This document shows, piece by piece, positions 12,771-25,462 of a DNA stretch of 64,000 nt. The DNA comes from Trichoplusia ni (lineage: Eukaryota; Arthropoda; Insecta; Lepidoptera; Noctuidae). The position numbers were made by a program, and so were the translations under genes. Each line of letters opens with the position of its first letter. The first letter of the stretch is position 1. The notes beneath the pieces are model-generated. The model was given only the letters and a program-made list of their open reading frames with translations, made no database searches and was not told where the DNA came from. The stretch covers positions 16,407,328 to 16,471,327 of the forward strand of contig NC_039480.1 of the NCBI RefSeq assembly GCF_003590095.1, read 5' to 3'.

Positions 12771-14571
12771 CGTGTCTGCCAGCCGCGATAAACTCGGAAT
12801 ATCCATCATACTTAATTACCTTACTCTTTTAACAGTTTAGAGTCGCAGTGAAGAATTAACGCGCGCTTGTCACGTCGCAAGCCCGCTGTTTTAGCATTTC
12901 ACGAAGTCGCTGATAAATCTTTACTTCTACCCCCAAGTTGGCGCGGTGACTTGAATTTTTAAATTAATTTTATATCTATCTGCATTAATTAATTATATTT
13001 GACTGTTTTTTTTTGCTGGCTAAGTGATTTGGTCGGTTCTAGCTCCGCTTTTTTATATTTTTACTTGTATTATACAAAAAAAATGTTTGCACGAGAAACT
13101 CTAATGAAATCTGTGGTTTGCTAAGTGCCTTTTTCTGGAATTAAAATACTTTATAAATATTACATTGTTGAAGAAACAATATATTTGTTCAGACCTTTTT
13201 TAAGCTCTGAAAATGGCGGCATCAATTTTGATTTTGAGTGTAAGGAACAATAAATAAATTAAAAATATTGTAATACCAAACGGACATAAACAATTCAAAT
13301 CAACAGAAATATCACACACGCAGGCTTGTCAGCAGAAATACTATTAATAGTACTCTCAACCAAAACGAGTAGTTATGGCGCTGAGCCTATTAAACATGAC
13401 TTTGAGTTGAGCGGAATAATAGATTCGAGTGGCGGTAATAATCCGCAATACGCCATTACACGGTCATCGGTCGGCGGGCATTTTGTTCGGGCCTGATCGG
13501 CGATCGGGTCCGTTAATCACATTCGGTTGATTCGGCGCAGGTAATCCGGGCGGTGGCGGACCGTACGCAAGATGGATCGCATGTCAGGGGCCAGTCTAAC
13601 GAAACACGTTGACCGCCAATAAAATGTCACCGTCATTTACCGTACGGACCAAGAAAGGGACCCGGTTGGCCCGCTTGGCCCGGTTTAATCATGGAGGGCA
13701 TCATTTTTCTTATTGCCTGTTATTTTTCATGATACGTACTAAAATAAATAAAAGACGAGACGCTTTCGTAACTGATATTGGAGATTACTAGAAAGTGGAG
13801 GTCGATTCAGCGGTTTTATAAAAAGATTAATTATTAAACTTTTAAAATAAACAACCTAATGTTATCATTGTAAAAAATGGGAAAAGGTCTAAGACTATTG
13901 TATTTTTATTGTAATTCTGTTCTTCTTTTTTGTAAAACATGTTTCACACTTTAATTAGTTCTGTTATACTTTATTCTAGTACTAGTATCAAATAAACTAA
14001 AAAGTAATCAACTATAGAACTGTTAGTGTAGCTGACAGTATCATAAATAATATTTCAAGCAAATGCCTACAAGACGGACCTTCGACGCGACCTTCCAAAC
14101 AGCGAGGGTCGGAAACGTTACTCCGAATTGGATCGGTTCAACGTCAACTTGAAGCAGTCTCAAGCCAAGATGAAACTCCAAAAAGGATTGTCCAATACCG
14201 TCTAAGAGCGACAAAACAGAAACAAACGCCTTTGCCTCTTTCCCGATGTCTTTTCGTCTTACTTTTTTCCAATCAAAAGTTTGTCTATTAGCTATTCGAT
14301 CGCTAAAAGACACAAATCGCAATGGGAAGAAAGCCGTATAAATTACTTCAATTTTTATAGATAAACAGATTCTCCAAACGCCTTCATAAAGGTGTATTTC
14401 AGGCCCTATCGAAACGGTGCCAAGACCCGAGTTGAGTTTAGCCACAATAGCATTCATATGGAAGAAAGCGAAAAGCAATTCCATAAACATTTATAAATAC
14501 TCTATTAGTTGTATAGCTTAAAAGGTAGTGGTCTATAATATAATGGAAACTCATAGTTATATATAGCGTAC
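12771..14571. other. Gene-free stretch with a GC-rich patch
   Basis: No gene recognised. The patch 13430-13580 is rich in CpG and holds TAATCC-type (K50 homeodomain) words at about 13437 and 13546, so it could be an enhancer. The 149-codon minus-strand frame at 14041-14490 resembles nothing I know. Confidence 0.45.
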
Positions 14572-14797
14572 TAGCTTTTCGCCCGCGGCTTCGCCCGCGT
14601 CGACGTCGGTTATATCGCGTTTCCAAGAGAATTCTTTAAAAGTCCGGAATAAAAACTTTCTCAGTTCTTTCTCAAGGTCAACTCTATCTCTGTACCAAAT
14701 TTCATTAAAATCGGTTCAGTGGTTTAGACGTGAAAGAGTAACAGACAGACAGACAGACTGAGTTACTTTCGCATTTATAATATTATATAGTAAGGAT
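14572..14797 (+). repeat. Lepidopteran interspersed repeat (TTTTCGCCCGCGGCTTCGCC head)
   Basis: The head is AGCTTTTCGCCCGCGGCTTC. It is followed by TTATATCGCGTTTCCAAGAG, a TCTGTACCAAATTTCATTAA block, a GTTTAGACGTGAAAGAGTAA block, a CAGA tandem (ACAGACAGACAGACAGAC) and a TTTCGCATTTATAATATTAT tail. A near-complete opposite-orientation copy is in IFT140 intron 10 (57333-57567). The element is well preserved, which suggests recent activity of the family. Confidence 0.85.
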
Positions 14798-17700
14798 TAA
14801 CAAAATACCTTCTTGTTAGAGATAACTCAGTTTATTCTATAAAGAATTTTAATGAGCGCTCAAATATGTTTAATAATATGAATTTTTAGAACAGTGCAAC
14901 AGATAACGGACGGTTCTGCAAATTATGTTAAATGATTTTCAAATGAGATTTTGGGTACTATTTCAGCTGAAAATATTTTGTTCTCCAATTTATAGGAGAT
15001 TCTAAACTGAAAATTTATATTTATTTACCTACAGTTACAAAATCGCGTAATTCATTTAGACCCAAATTTAAGCTTAGATTGCGTCTAAACGTCTGTTACT
15101 TTGGACACAATTAATAATCGTTTTATCTAATTTCAGTTCAGTTTCATTCAAAGTAACATTTTATTACAAAAGAACTTCGATTCCAACTGCTACTTAGTGA
15201 CAAATTACCAAAGAGCTAAGGAAAGAAACAAGACGATATTAAAGCATCGGGTCATTTCTGCCCCGAAGAAGTTCAACAATCCATCATCCGTAATTGCTAC
15301 AGTTCCCTAAACGTTTCCTCTTTGATTATTACTCACTTCCCTACTTATGTCCACTCTGCGAATAATTAAGATTTTATACAGACTCAAAAGATGAAAGATC
15401 TGTGTTATAAGCAATAGTACTGAACTGTACACCGACAAATTCCACGTGCAAAATATTTACTAGCCCTCATACACCGTACGTCGAACGTAAAAGGACGATT
15501 CAATAAACGATCGACGCTCGCTCGAAATAAAATAAAACCAATGGATTTTAAAAGGAAGATTGCAAATTTCGCATACAGAAAATCAGGATGTTGGACATCC
15601 GTCAGGCAAGTCGAGAGCACACAAACTTTGAACGGCAACTGTAACCGGATTCGCTAACGAGTCACTGCACGGGTGAGGGCACTTCATACCCTGCTCTTTT
15701 AAAATAAAAACGCCATTTATTGCTCAATCTAGAACAACACAAACTATATTAAATTCAGAATGAACCGGAGGCGGTAAACAATTGAAAGCTAGTGTGATAG
15801 CAGTGAACAGCAGCAAAACCATGACTTCTGCAACCTTTGTATGTTTTGCTGAATCGTATTTGGGCGTTATCGGGTGCACGCAGCGATCGCAGTTTAGGAC
15901 TTAACGAATTATCGGGCCGGCTGTCAGAGCGGGTATGGAAGCCAATTGTGAATAATGGAGCGGTGAATTTATAATCGTGTGCGGACTGACCGAGGGGCAG
16001 GCGTGTCGCAGCCGCGCCCGCACCCGCGCTGCCGCTAGATTGCTACCATTGTTTGAATGTGGGTTATGCCACATACCCTTAGCTACAATTTCTAGAGAAC
16101 CGCTATAATTTGTCTCTCGTTATGTGCTTGTAGCTGCTGTTTCGTCAACCAAATTATTATTTCCTTTTAACATATATTTACTTTTTACTCTGTTTACAGC
16201 AATTTTATGACGGATACATACGTTTATTACGACTTCTGTCTTGATATTTACGACTAAATCATGACCTGTATCTCATGGTACCTGCTAAAATGCTAGTACG
16301 AATAAAATGTTTGCTTTTAATGGATTGTAATTATACGAGTTAAAGTAAATGGTCCTGACCCTCAGAAGACCTTAGTAAATAATTTACCGAGCCCTTTTAT
16401 TGTTAATTTATTTTATTGTTCGAGCATTATTTAACAGAAATCTGGCGAAAAGGGTAGTTTTGATTTTGTCCTAATTACACCCAGAGCTCTCAAGTTAGCA
16501 TACTAAGTGCCTTAATTAATAGCCTGTCAAATTATTATTTCATTAAAGGCTATTTTCTACACATAGCAACTAACAAAAGGAAGTAATATTCCTAATTATA
16601 TAAACATTGATTATCAAGGCTGTGCTTGTATTCGATTTGAAAGCCTTTGAATTTATCAACGGTGTTCCGTGCTATATTATCTAAGCTTCAAGTGGGCTCT
16701 GAAATGGTTATATGAAAAATCTTTAAGTGGATTGGATGTTAAAGTCAGCCTTCATGTTCACCTTAGAACCACACCACCTTAAAGTGATTTTCAAGCTGTT
16801 GTTGAAGCGTGACAGAGCAATACACTGCATAGAGTGGCGTCTCTCTTCCACAACACAATAATATTAATTCAGTATTAATCATCGATCTCTGATTTCAAGA
16901 TTGGCACTTACAAAAAAATATTTTGCTAACCAAACCTCTCAAACATGTACATGTTATTACACCCTTTCCAAAAAAAATCGTTGAGAAAACATCAATTTGA
17001 ACATACCATCAAATTCTGCACACCGTAACTACTAACTACATATGTAATATTCATGGCTACGGCCTGCTATCGTACGTCTATATTCCCAATTTCTAGCATA
17101 TATTTCAGTGTAATATCGATATTGTATACAATACTGCCTAAATATACTGTAGCACAGAAATCTGAACCCAATGCTAAAGGTAATATGAGCGAATTAGTGA
17201 AACACACAGATTCTCTACAGCAAGGATTAATTACTGTCATAAAATCAAAGAATGCTGTATAAATATGAATATGAAGATCACACTAACAGTTTTTGTTTCT
17301 CGAACGGCAAAGTACAGTCAACAAAAAAACCATTATCCCTATCAAATTAGCTTTGCTCAAGAAAGAACTAAAACACCCGAATTTCAATGAAAAACTGTAA
17401 CTGAGTCATAAAAACAATTTTAATAATTTAATTAGTTTTATATCATTTTTAAATCAGTGCGTGTGTTTATTGACTTTCGTTACTGAATGTACAAACACCT
17501 TAAGTTCCAGCGATGACGGTGCAATTTCAGCAAACAAATGAAAGAGTAAACGGTGTTACAGTGAATCGTGCAACGCTTGCTTATTACCAGGCCACGGTTA
17601 TACCCCAATAACTAGTTTGCGAACAAAACACCGCAAAACAGATAGAGATAGCACTATATAGCTTAGAGTGCCTTCCCGCTTGCTCAACTGCAATAGCCTT

Positions 17701-18099
17701 ACTTTTACAGGTAGTAGTAGGCTACCAGAAAAACGGACAGATGATGCAAACAGCGCTCGAAACTAAACGGAGATATTGTTTAGCGTTGCGTTATGTTTTC
17801 TATGAATTAAATCTATACGATACTTGTTCAGTTTTGGATTGCCTTATGAAGAACTAGTTAGGTAAGCCGTTTTGACTGTGGATATTTAATTTCAATTTTA
17901 TATTGATAGTTAAAACTATAATTTAAAAAGCGGTGAAGTACGAATTCGAATCGCGACACTGCACCGATGGAGTCCTTAATAAAATTAATGAGTCAATTAA
18001 ATAGGTTAGTTATAACTAGTTTTTATAATACCTTAAATATTTTCTGACTAATAGCCTTACATCTTGAACATTACAAGTAAATTCATTTTTTAAACTACA
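14798..18099. other. Gene-free AT-rich stretch with a GC-rich patch
   Basis: No gene recognised. A CpG-rich patch at about 15880-16040 stands out. A minus-strand frame at 15405-15638 has no recognisable similarity. Confidence 0.5.
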
Positions 18100-18255
18100 C
18101 CCTCTGGCATTTATTGAATCCTTGTGGCTCGAGGACTTGAACAAACATTCAAGTCACATGCACTGAAACACCACGTTTTTTGGATCACACAAACACTTCT
18201 CTTATACGGTGATCGAACCCAAGACACGTCGCGCACATTGGGTTTGGCATAATTT
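18100..18255 (-). mobile_element. tRNA-derived SINE copy
   Basis: Read on the plus strand it shows the inverted SINE: a CAAACATTCAAGTCACATGC block, a GGATCACACAAACACTTCTC block, then GTGATCGAACCCAAGACACG, which is the complement of a pol III box B, then CGTCGCGCACATTGGGTTTG. Three other copies are in this window (25318-25462, 26840-27023, 58590-58788). It is diverged. Confidence 0.75.
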
Positions 18256-18276
18256 AGAGCAGTTCAATACCTCAAT

Positions 18277-18320
18277 ACGGCGTAGCGCGACGATGCTACG
18301 CCGTAGCGCCATCGTAGCTC
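18277..18320. repeat. GC-rich inverted repeat cluster (CGTAGCGC words)
   Basis: ACGGCGTAGC at 18277-18286 is perfectly inverted at 18295-18304 (spacer 8 nt), and further CGTAGC and CCGTAG words follow to 18326. This is unusually CpG-rich for the region and lies directly beside the SINE at 18100-18255, so it may be part of a compound repeat. Confidence 0.65.
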
Positions 18321-18326
18321 GCCGTA

Positions 18327-20055
18327 GGTGACCTAAGCTCAGCAAAGAAGCAGATGGACACACGGCATTGCTGCAAATCATTTTTTAGGTATTATTCAAA
18401 TTCAAACATTTATTGAAAATAATAGAAATTTCACATACCAAATTGAATGTCAGCATTAATAGACCGCATGTTGTCGAATGTAAATTATTTAAGGTTGTTT
18501 CATCAAAGTAGGTTTAGTTGTACCAGACAGGGGTATTAAATTATAATACACTCGAAATGAAAAGCCCGAGGGCATACCGCAGTGAGGTACAATTTACAAA
18601 ATTACATTTTATTTTCAGCTTTCTCTATTATTGTGGATAGATGTAGATCCATATGTTTACGCTTGATTTAATGAACTAAACTTATTTTAATTTTGTGGAA
18701 AAAACTAGTCTAAAATTGTGTTTATTTGTAGAAAAAATAATTGAAAAATGGGTATCGTTTAATTTGGAAATAATGTTTTTTTATAAGTTAATTTAGTTGC
18801 TCCTATATGGATGTTCAGGTGTAGTTAGGTTATGACGATAAAAATAATTACCTTTAGTGTCAAACGCTTTCGCATACAAATTAGTATAGAATATTTTATG
18901 CCCTCTCTTTGCCATAAAAATATGCCTTATTTATGTGTGTGTGCTGTGTAACAAAAGGTATACTTACCTAAATACTTTTTTTCAAATTTTCGGCAACCAA
19001 GGCCCCAAAAGAACCAATTACACGCTGCGCTAATATAACGAGGTAATACAATCACCAATAACTCCCGCAACCGCGGTGATTATAGCAATATTCTTTAACG
19101 AGTGTAATTGAAGATTTCTATTAAAAGGGCCTTACTCAGCAAAGGGCGTTATGGAACGGTCGGTATGATAGTCTTCAGTTTTATACTTTGTAATAACATG
19201 TTAAAACTTTTTTTATGGTATCTTGTTTGATACAGGAGATATTTTCTTGTGACTGAAAAATTTAGTTACAAAAATTGTGAAGAGAAAACGGGTTCGACTT
19301 CCGACACCCGGCGTGAAAAATCCCGCTTAAATAAACTCTCAAATACCTAAATATTAAAGAAAACAAAATTAGCTCTATAGTCTTAAACAAAGCACCGCTT
19401 ACTTATGACCTAAAAAATGTGATAAATACTACTAAAACAAAAAGTTAATAAATACATTAAGTTGAGTATCTGAGAAACGTTTCTAACATAATAAAATGCT
19501 GTTACGAAGGTGTTGCCTTATCTCCGAGGCGCTGGCGGCTAGTGCCGGCAAGTCACCTTCCGCGTCAAGGAAACAATATTTTCCACAAAATAACTTCCCT
19601 TTACTTTTCTCTTTAATGTGTATGGAGGGATGGAAACGTAACGAAGGGTCCACAAAAAGTTTTTTTCCAAAAAAAAGCATATTTTCGCTGTAACCTGAAT
19701 ATTTTTCGTCGCTGTGTTTGTATGGAAAACCGCGAAATGTTACATACAATGGAAGTACAAGGATTCTAAAGCGAAAATAGGTTTCAACTTGTACATGAAA
19801 TGTGATAAAACAAAGAGGTATTTTGTACCTAGGTGCGTTAAGTGGAGCGTGGATAAAATCCGTCTATATGACCTATGAGTAAATACCACATATACCTATA
19901 TATGCCTATTTTAAACGGTCGATTGGCCGCGTTCTCGCTAACAATACTGGATTTCTGCATCGGGTCAATATTGACGACGAGCTAACAAATATATTGATTT
20001 GTCACTCCACAAATATATTTATAAACGTAGCTGATAACAAATATTATTACGGGAG
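18327..20055. other. Gene-free AT-rich stretch
   Basis: No gene recognised. Around 19500-19750 overlapping frames of 65 and 88 codons occur on opposite strands with a GC-richer core. No known protein is matched, and a conserved regulatory element is as likely. Confidence 0.45.
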
Positions 20056-20092
20056 TATATAAACCTGAATCCATCCCTTGTGTGTGGCAGTT
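20056..20092 (+). promoter_or_regulatory. Possible TATA-type core promoter
   Basis: TATATAAA lies at 20056-20063, and a GCAGTTAAG initiator-like sequence has its CA at 20088-20089, about 31-33 nt downstream, the spacing expected for insect TATA promoters. A start codon at 20131 is followed after 17 nt by a GTGAAC donor (20148), and a polypyrimidine tract plus CAG acceptor ends at 20184. The spliced frame soon stops, so no protein product is supported. Confidence 0.25.
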
Positions 20093-23000
20093 AAGCATTC
20101 CCACACACATCCACTTTGTTGAAATTTGTGATGTACTTACTTCCAAGGTGAACAAATTACATTATTTTTGTCTACTTTTTTCAGTCGAGGTACATTTCAC
20201 GCAAGTGGTATACACTTCTTGAAATGTTTTGGAGGAAACTCAAAATCTACTTTATGATATCATCCAGACTAATACAGAAGTATATACATACGCTGACATC
20301 ATAAGTTTAACGAATAATCACGAAGTGCTTATAAAAGCACAAGCCATAAAAGAGGATCAGAAGCAAAAGGCTTTTAAAAATAGGCTTTACATTTTTTCAC
20401 CATTTCAATGTGCTCGTATTTTCCGATTCAGAGAAGACAGGGTTAAGGAATGCGAACAATTTGGCGAAATCAAGCGTCTGACAGGTTTGGCGGAAACACA
20501 CGCAGCGAATGGTGTTTGCCCGGATATTGCTTGGCCCACACGAATCGACGGTTCCTTTACACGGCCACCCACTGCTAAGCGTGGTTTGAATCAAAGTACA
20601 GAAAAAAAAAGCGCTATTTACAGAACCTATTTATGTAACAAAGACTTTTTTAGAACTTCTTTTTTGTGAACAGAAATATTCTCAAACACTCAGTTTTTTC
20701 TTTGACCTTACAAACCTAAAAACCAGACGACTTTCTTTTAAATACCTTTTTTGTGATCGTCAAACGATTTTTATATTAAGCTTAACATTCGGTATGTTTT
20801 TGTATGTGGCGTTAACTATGAATATTTTATTCTACCGCGGACTATGTTGCTGATATATTTTTCTAAAATACCACAAAAACGATGTGTTGTGGAATTGTGA
20901 ATCAAGCTTTTAGCTTATGTCATTAGTGTGCTATATTGACAATAATACCTACTGTTATCATTATTCGTTTTCCAAAAACGATTGAAACACGTCTAAAATA
21001 ATGAATTAAATACTTATTCCAAAATAAGCTTTCTTCTTTCTGGCCTTTAAGTTAACCTTAAAATGATTCACTTCATTCGAGTTCTCAATCGTATTAAAAG
21101 TACAGACGGTATTATTTTTAGGATTTAATCCTAATCTCCATTTTCCCAATTACCAATATCGTTAACACGGAAGTTCGCTCGTTTGTAAGTTTGTCCGTAA
21201 CGTGGTAACTTAGCAACTCCTTGACCATTACATAGCCTTTGGTTGTTCAGAAATCCGAATGGATCTTAAAATTTAATCCCATTTTGGGATCTATTAAGTA
21301 TATTAGCTATCTCTGTGTGCCTTTTTCTCAGTTTGAAATATCAAAGAAAACCTTTCAGAAGTAATCATCAGTCGTTTCCCTAATATGTGGGACAGCTTCC
21401 AGTCTTGCCGAATTTAGATAACTAACAAACCAGTGTTATACGAGGAATGACTACTTATCTGAACTCCTCAACGACCTCAACCCAGTTACATGGGCAACAC
21501 GATACCCCTTGGTAAGACTGGTTGTCAGGCTTTATAACTACCCGCAAGGACTGTGAAAGATATATAAATAACTGCTGGCCACAATTTAACGTATTTTCTG
21601 AAATATAGAGGTTCTGGTTATGGTAACCAGTCCACGGATCGAAAGTATTAAGCGTAGCTTAACTTGTGATCGATCAGCTGTACAAGCGTAGTCGATCGAC
21701 TTCATTTATTTTTCTGCTAAAATATTTCCTATATAAAAATGACGTGTTAGTGTGTAGATAACCTAAAATCAGGACTAAAAACATTACTGAATTCTTTAGC
21801 AAATTAACTTTCGTGCGACAAATGCCACGTACAATAGTGTAAATATTTAATTTCTAATTCCAAGCAAAGCTAGAGCAACAGTTAGCCTTTGTGACCGTGG
21901 AGGTCTATTTGTGTGATTGTCCTGAATCATGTCCCACGGGGTCAATGAACGTCGATGAGACTTTCAGAGAAGAAACTTGACTTGTAAAACGACAGCCGTT
22001 AATTTTTGTCCCTTAAGGCTTGGACGAATTAATAACTGTGGAAGATAAAATAACAAGTTCATTCAGTTTATTACTTCGACTAATTAATCTGTAGATATGA
22101 ATGGAATTTTAACGATGATTTTAACTGTACAAGTTGCCTGTTCTGTGATACTTTGCGTAGTGTCTGCTACTTGAAGCTACGATAAAATGTTGGTAATTAA
22201 ATTAAAAATGTACGAGTATGACGGAAAAAATATGTAGAGTACTTCATCTTGCACTTGTATGCTTGTTTCGTACTTATCTATATCATTACAATACTTCTGC
22301 GTCAAGTTTTATAAGATCAACTATAATTGCAAGGCTTGGATACCTAGCCCCCTAAGCAAAAATGGTACCAACTACCAAGAAACAAATAACTTAGGTGCTT
22401 TACCGTCATAAAAATTTCATTCTTTTTAATTTTAGTCTAGCGTTCGTAGGCGATTTCATATTGAAGAATGCTGTATCTATTTAATTCTGCGCATGTCACT
22501 TGGAAACTGCTCGTCTTGCGTTAGATTTGCCAGTCAGCAAGATTGAAGAGGCTGACTGTTCAGCGACACTACACGATATACTTGATAAATATCTATTATC
22601 AAATATGTGAAGTAGTGCTTAAACTTTAAGGTTATAATATTCTTAATTTATTGCTTGTCGGACATAAAAGTAATTTGATTTTTAAGTGTGATGGTTTTCG
22701 TTTTATGGACTATAATGTAAATTACTTATCTAGAAAATTTAAACGTCGTTTTTTCTGAACTTCATTTCATTACTATAATGTTTAGGTTAAATTATAGGTA
22801 AAAAAAAAACACATGTTGTTTGATTTAAGTAAATAATGGAAAAAATCTTCTAAAAGTAGTATATGCTATCTACATAATAACATGTGATAAATATTATTTA
22901 AATAGTTTGTGTTTAATTACTTTGCACTGCAACACCAAATTAAAACCTCCAATCGATAGCAATTATTTTTAAGGAATAACAATAGTTAGATAATCAATGT

Positions 23001-23378
23001 AGATACAATAGATGCAATTGATCTATCTACAATAGAGGGATGAGGAAACTTACGTTAATGACCAGGCAGGCGGAATCACGGCACATAATAGTATTAAACG
23101 CAATCCACTAGACGCTCCATAATGGTAACAGATGTAGATGGTAACAGTTAGCAATACTCGATAGATTATCATGTATGTTTAGGTAAATACTAGTAACATA
23201 ACTGTATCAGGTACGTAGTATAGTGAGCTTTTAAGTATACATACCTAAAAATAATAATGGTACTTAATAGAACTTCACTTTTACTGTTCGGTATCTATCG
23301 TTCAGCATTGTTTGTGCATTCGGGACTATACACATATGCGTGAGATTCACAGCGATTGTTCATAATTAGAGATTTATA
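20093..23378. other. Gene-free AT-rich stretch
   Basis: No gene recognised. The frame at 20229-20669 (146 codons, no ATG at its 5' end, opened by a stop at 20220) has no similarity I know. Confidence 0.5.
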
Positions 23379-23421
23379 TTGTGTGACAGAGACACACAGA
23401 TATCGTGTCACTGTCACACAA
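23379..23421. repeat. Imperfect hairpin, 17-nt arms, 9-nt loop
   Basis: TTGTGTGACAG (23379-23389) pairs with CTGTCACACAA (23411-23421). After one A:A mismatch, GACAC (23391-23395) pairs with GTGTC (23405-23409) around an ACAGATATC loop. The stem is too short for a typical pre-miRNA, and its meaning is unknown. Confidence 0.7.
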
Positions 23422-25317
23422 ATGAAAGCTGTATTAGTAGGCAATGTCACTTTATATAAACAATTGACTATGCAATATATCTTTTTGGGACTATGCACTA
23501 TGGAAGCACGAAGGTTGCAATTTCTAAGAAGAAATACCGCGCCGCAACGCGCAATGAAATCTGCTATCTCGCTTGCACGAGGGCTGGATATCTAGTGTTA
23601 GAGCGTACAGAAAGGATAGCTCGTTGGCAGAACTATTTCGATATTTAAAATCTTTACATCGCTCCAAATGGTTTCAAACAAAATAAATTTCATGCAATAG
23701 ATTAGAATATCGATATGAATCCGATATTGAGTGATGAGAGTATCAGCTGCACGTTGTCAGTCGATCAGTCGATAACGATACAATCGATCGCATCAAACGA
23801 TGCTCCATTGCCTCCAAACCCGATTACTTTTATTTTCTGTGCACAAATTTCGTATTGCCTGCATTTTTAAACTGCACGTTGAAATTGAATTTCTGTGGTG
23901 CTCAAATATTTACGCTGTTTTACTTGTACACTAACTAAATTATATGCATTTCACAAATGCACACGTTTCCACATCCTATAGGTAAAAAAAGCATAAAATG
24001 GTTTCATCATGTCATTTATATACATCGTACTTTTAATAAAGAAATAACAATGAAAAACAAGACCACTACTACAACATTCAAAGGCGTGAAAGCAACGGGC
24101 AATTTAAAATGTATGCAAAAAAAAAACAATTTCAAACTTTCGACGTAAAACAAAAGCTATTTTTCAAAACAAAATTACTATTTTAGTATTCGATGTTGTT
24201 TCTCTCGACTACGAACAATTATTTATTCAACGCGCGAATTACAGACGTCTGGTCGACGCGCTCCTAATTGGGTGTTAGAAACAAAACATGTTGTTCAAAT
24301 CCAATCGTTTATCGAAGTTCGATGTCAACGGGATCGCATGAATTCTTAATTATTCTGTTAAGGTATTCTCTGCGAACATATCTTTCGTTTAAAGTGAACA
24401 AGAAATTGAATTTGTATTGTTTAATTTAAACATGTATTTGTGGTCAATGCCTGTATGACCTTTAAAGCAAAACTGACACTTTTGGATGTAAGATGGCAAC
24501 ACAAATACAGGACTAAGTCACATTTCGACAATCGTTGATGTTGAAAGAAAAACTTCGAATTTCTGAAAATGGCACGCCCCTTGTCACGGAACGTGACATT
24601 TCGTCAAACCAAACGGTATTTTGTATGTTGATGACTGATCTGAGTCACTTGACTTACAGAAACAAAAAGTATACATTTAAAGGTTTACTAGTGACACTAG
24701 CGACGGTGACACTATGTCACGTGAAACTGAAATTGTAAATGAAATGTCATTACCATACAACATCAACGTTTAGAAATATCACTTAGCTGCTTCAACGTTG
24801 CGTTCAAAAGTTCTATTACCAAATCTCTGATTGATACTTCATATTATAAAGAAGTCCTGTGATAAAGCGTCCGATTCTTCATGTAAAACGTCTTAGTATC
24901 GAGAAATCCGAGTGGAATCGATTGTTGTCATTGATATGCGCATCATAACCAGTTCTAGGCCTCAGTAGGGTATCGATACGACTCATACTTTATCGATTGG
25001 TCTGCGCAGACTCTGAAACTATCCCTGACCGTAGACTATTTATATCACAGACTACGTTAGGTCAGCGGTCCTAAATTAAATCTATTACAGATGCAGTTAA
25101 ACTATTTTTATTTTATTTTCCTGTTTTTACATGATAGTTTTAGTAGATACCTAAATGTTTAATAATTAAGCGTTATTGCCTCTTTTTACGACACAAATAT
25201 AATCATATACATACAGAGCTTGTATTTATCTTTTAAGATTTCTTCAAATGAGTCGGTTAAAATAGGGGCCAAATAATGAGTCTACTTCTTTTTTTTTGTT
25301 AAGACAAACGTCTAACG
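23422..25317. other. Gene-free AT-rich stretch
   Basis: No gene recognised. Several ATCGAT/CGATCG words occur around 23720-23800 and 24900-25000. No further structure is clear. Confidence 0.5.
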
Positions 25318-25462
25318 CTTTAAGGAATTTAATAAGAACCCCCAGACCCAGAACAAGCTTTCTTGGTTCACACAAATACTTGTCTTACGTGGGGATCGAA
25401 CCCACTACACGTCGCGCTCATGCTTTTCATGGTAACCTCAACTACTCGACTATCCGCCTCTA
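25318..25462 (-). mobile_element. tRNA-derived SINE copy
   Basis: The plus strand shows CCAGACCCAGAACAAGC, TTCACACAAATACTTGTCTT, then GTGGGGATCGAACCCACTAC (complement of box B), CGTCGCGCTCATGC and GGTAACCTCAACTACTCGAC (complement of the box A arm). It has the same block order as the copies at 18100 and 58590. Confidence 0.85.

Noticed and set aside
14041..14490. 149-codon minus-strand frame
   Set aside because: No recognisable domain and no splice partners. The opposite strand hints at low-complexity, transposon-like sequence. Left unannotated.
20229..20669. 146-codon plus-strand frame near the possible TATA promoter
   Set aside because: It opens with TTG directly after a stop, has no ATG at the 5' end, no acceptor in the right frame and no known similarity.
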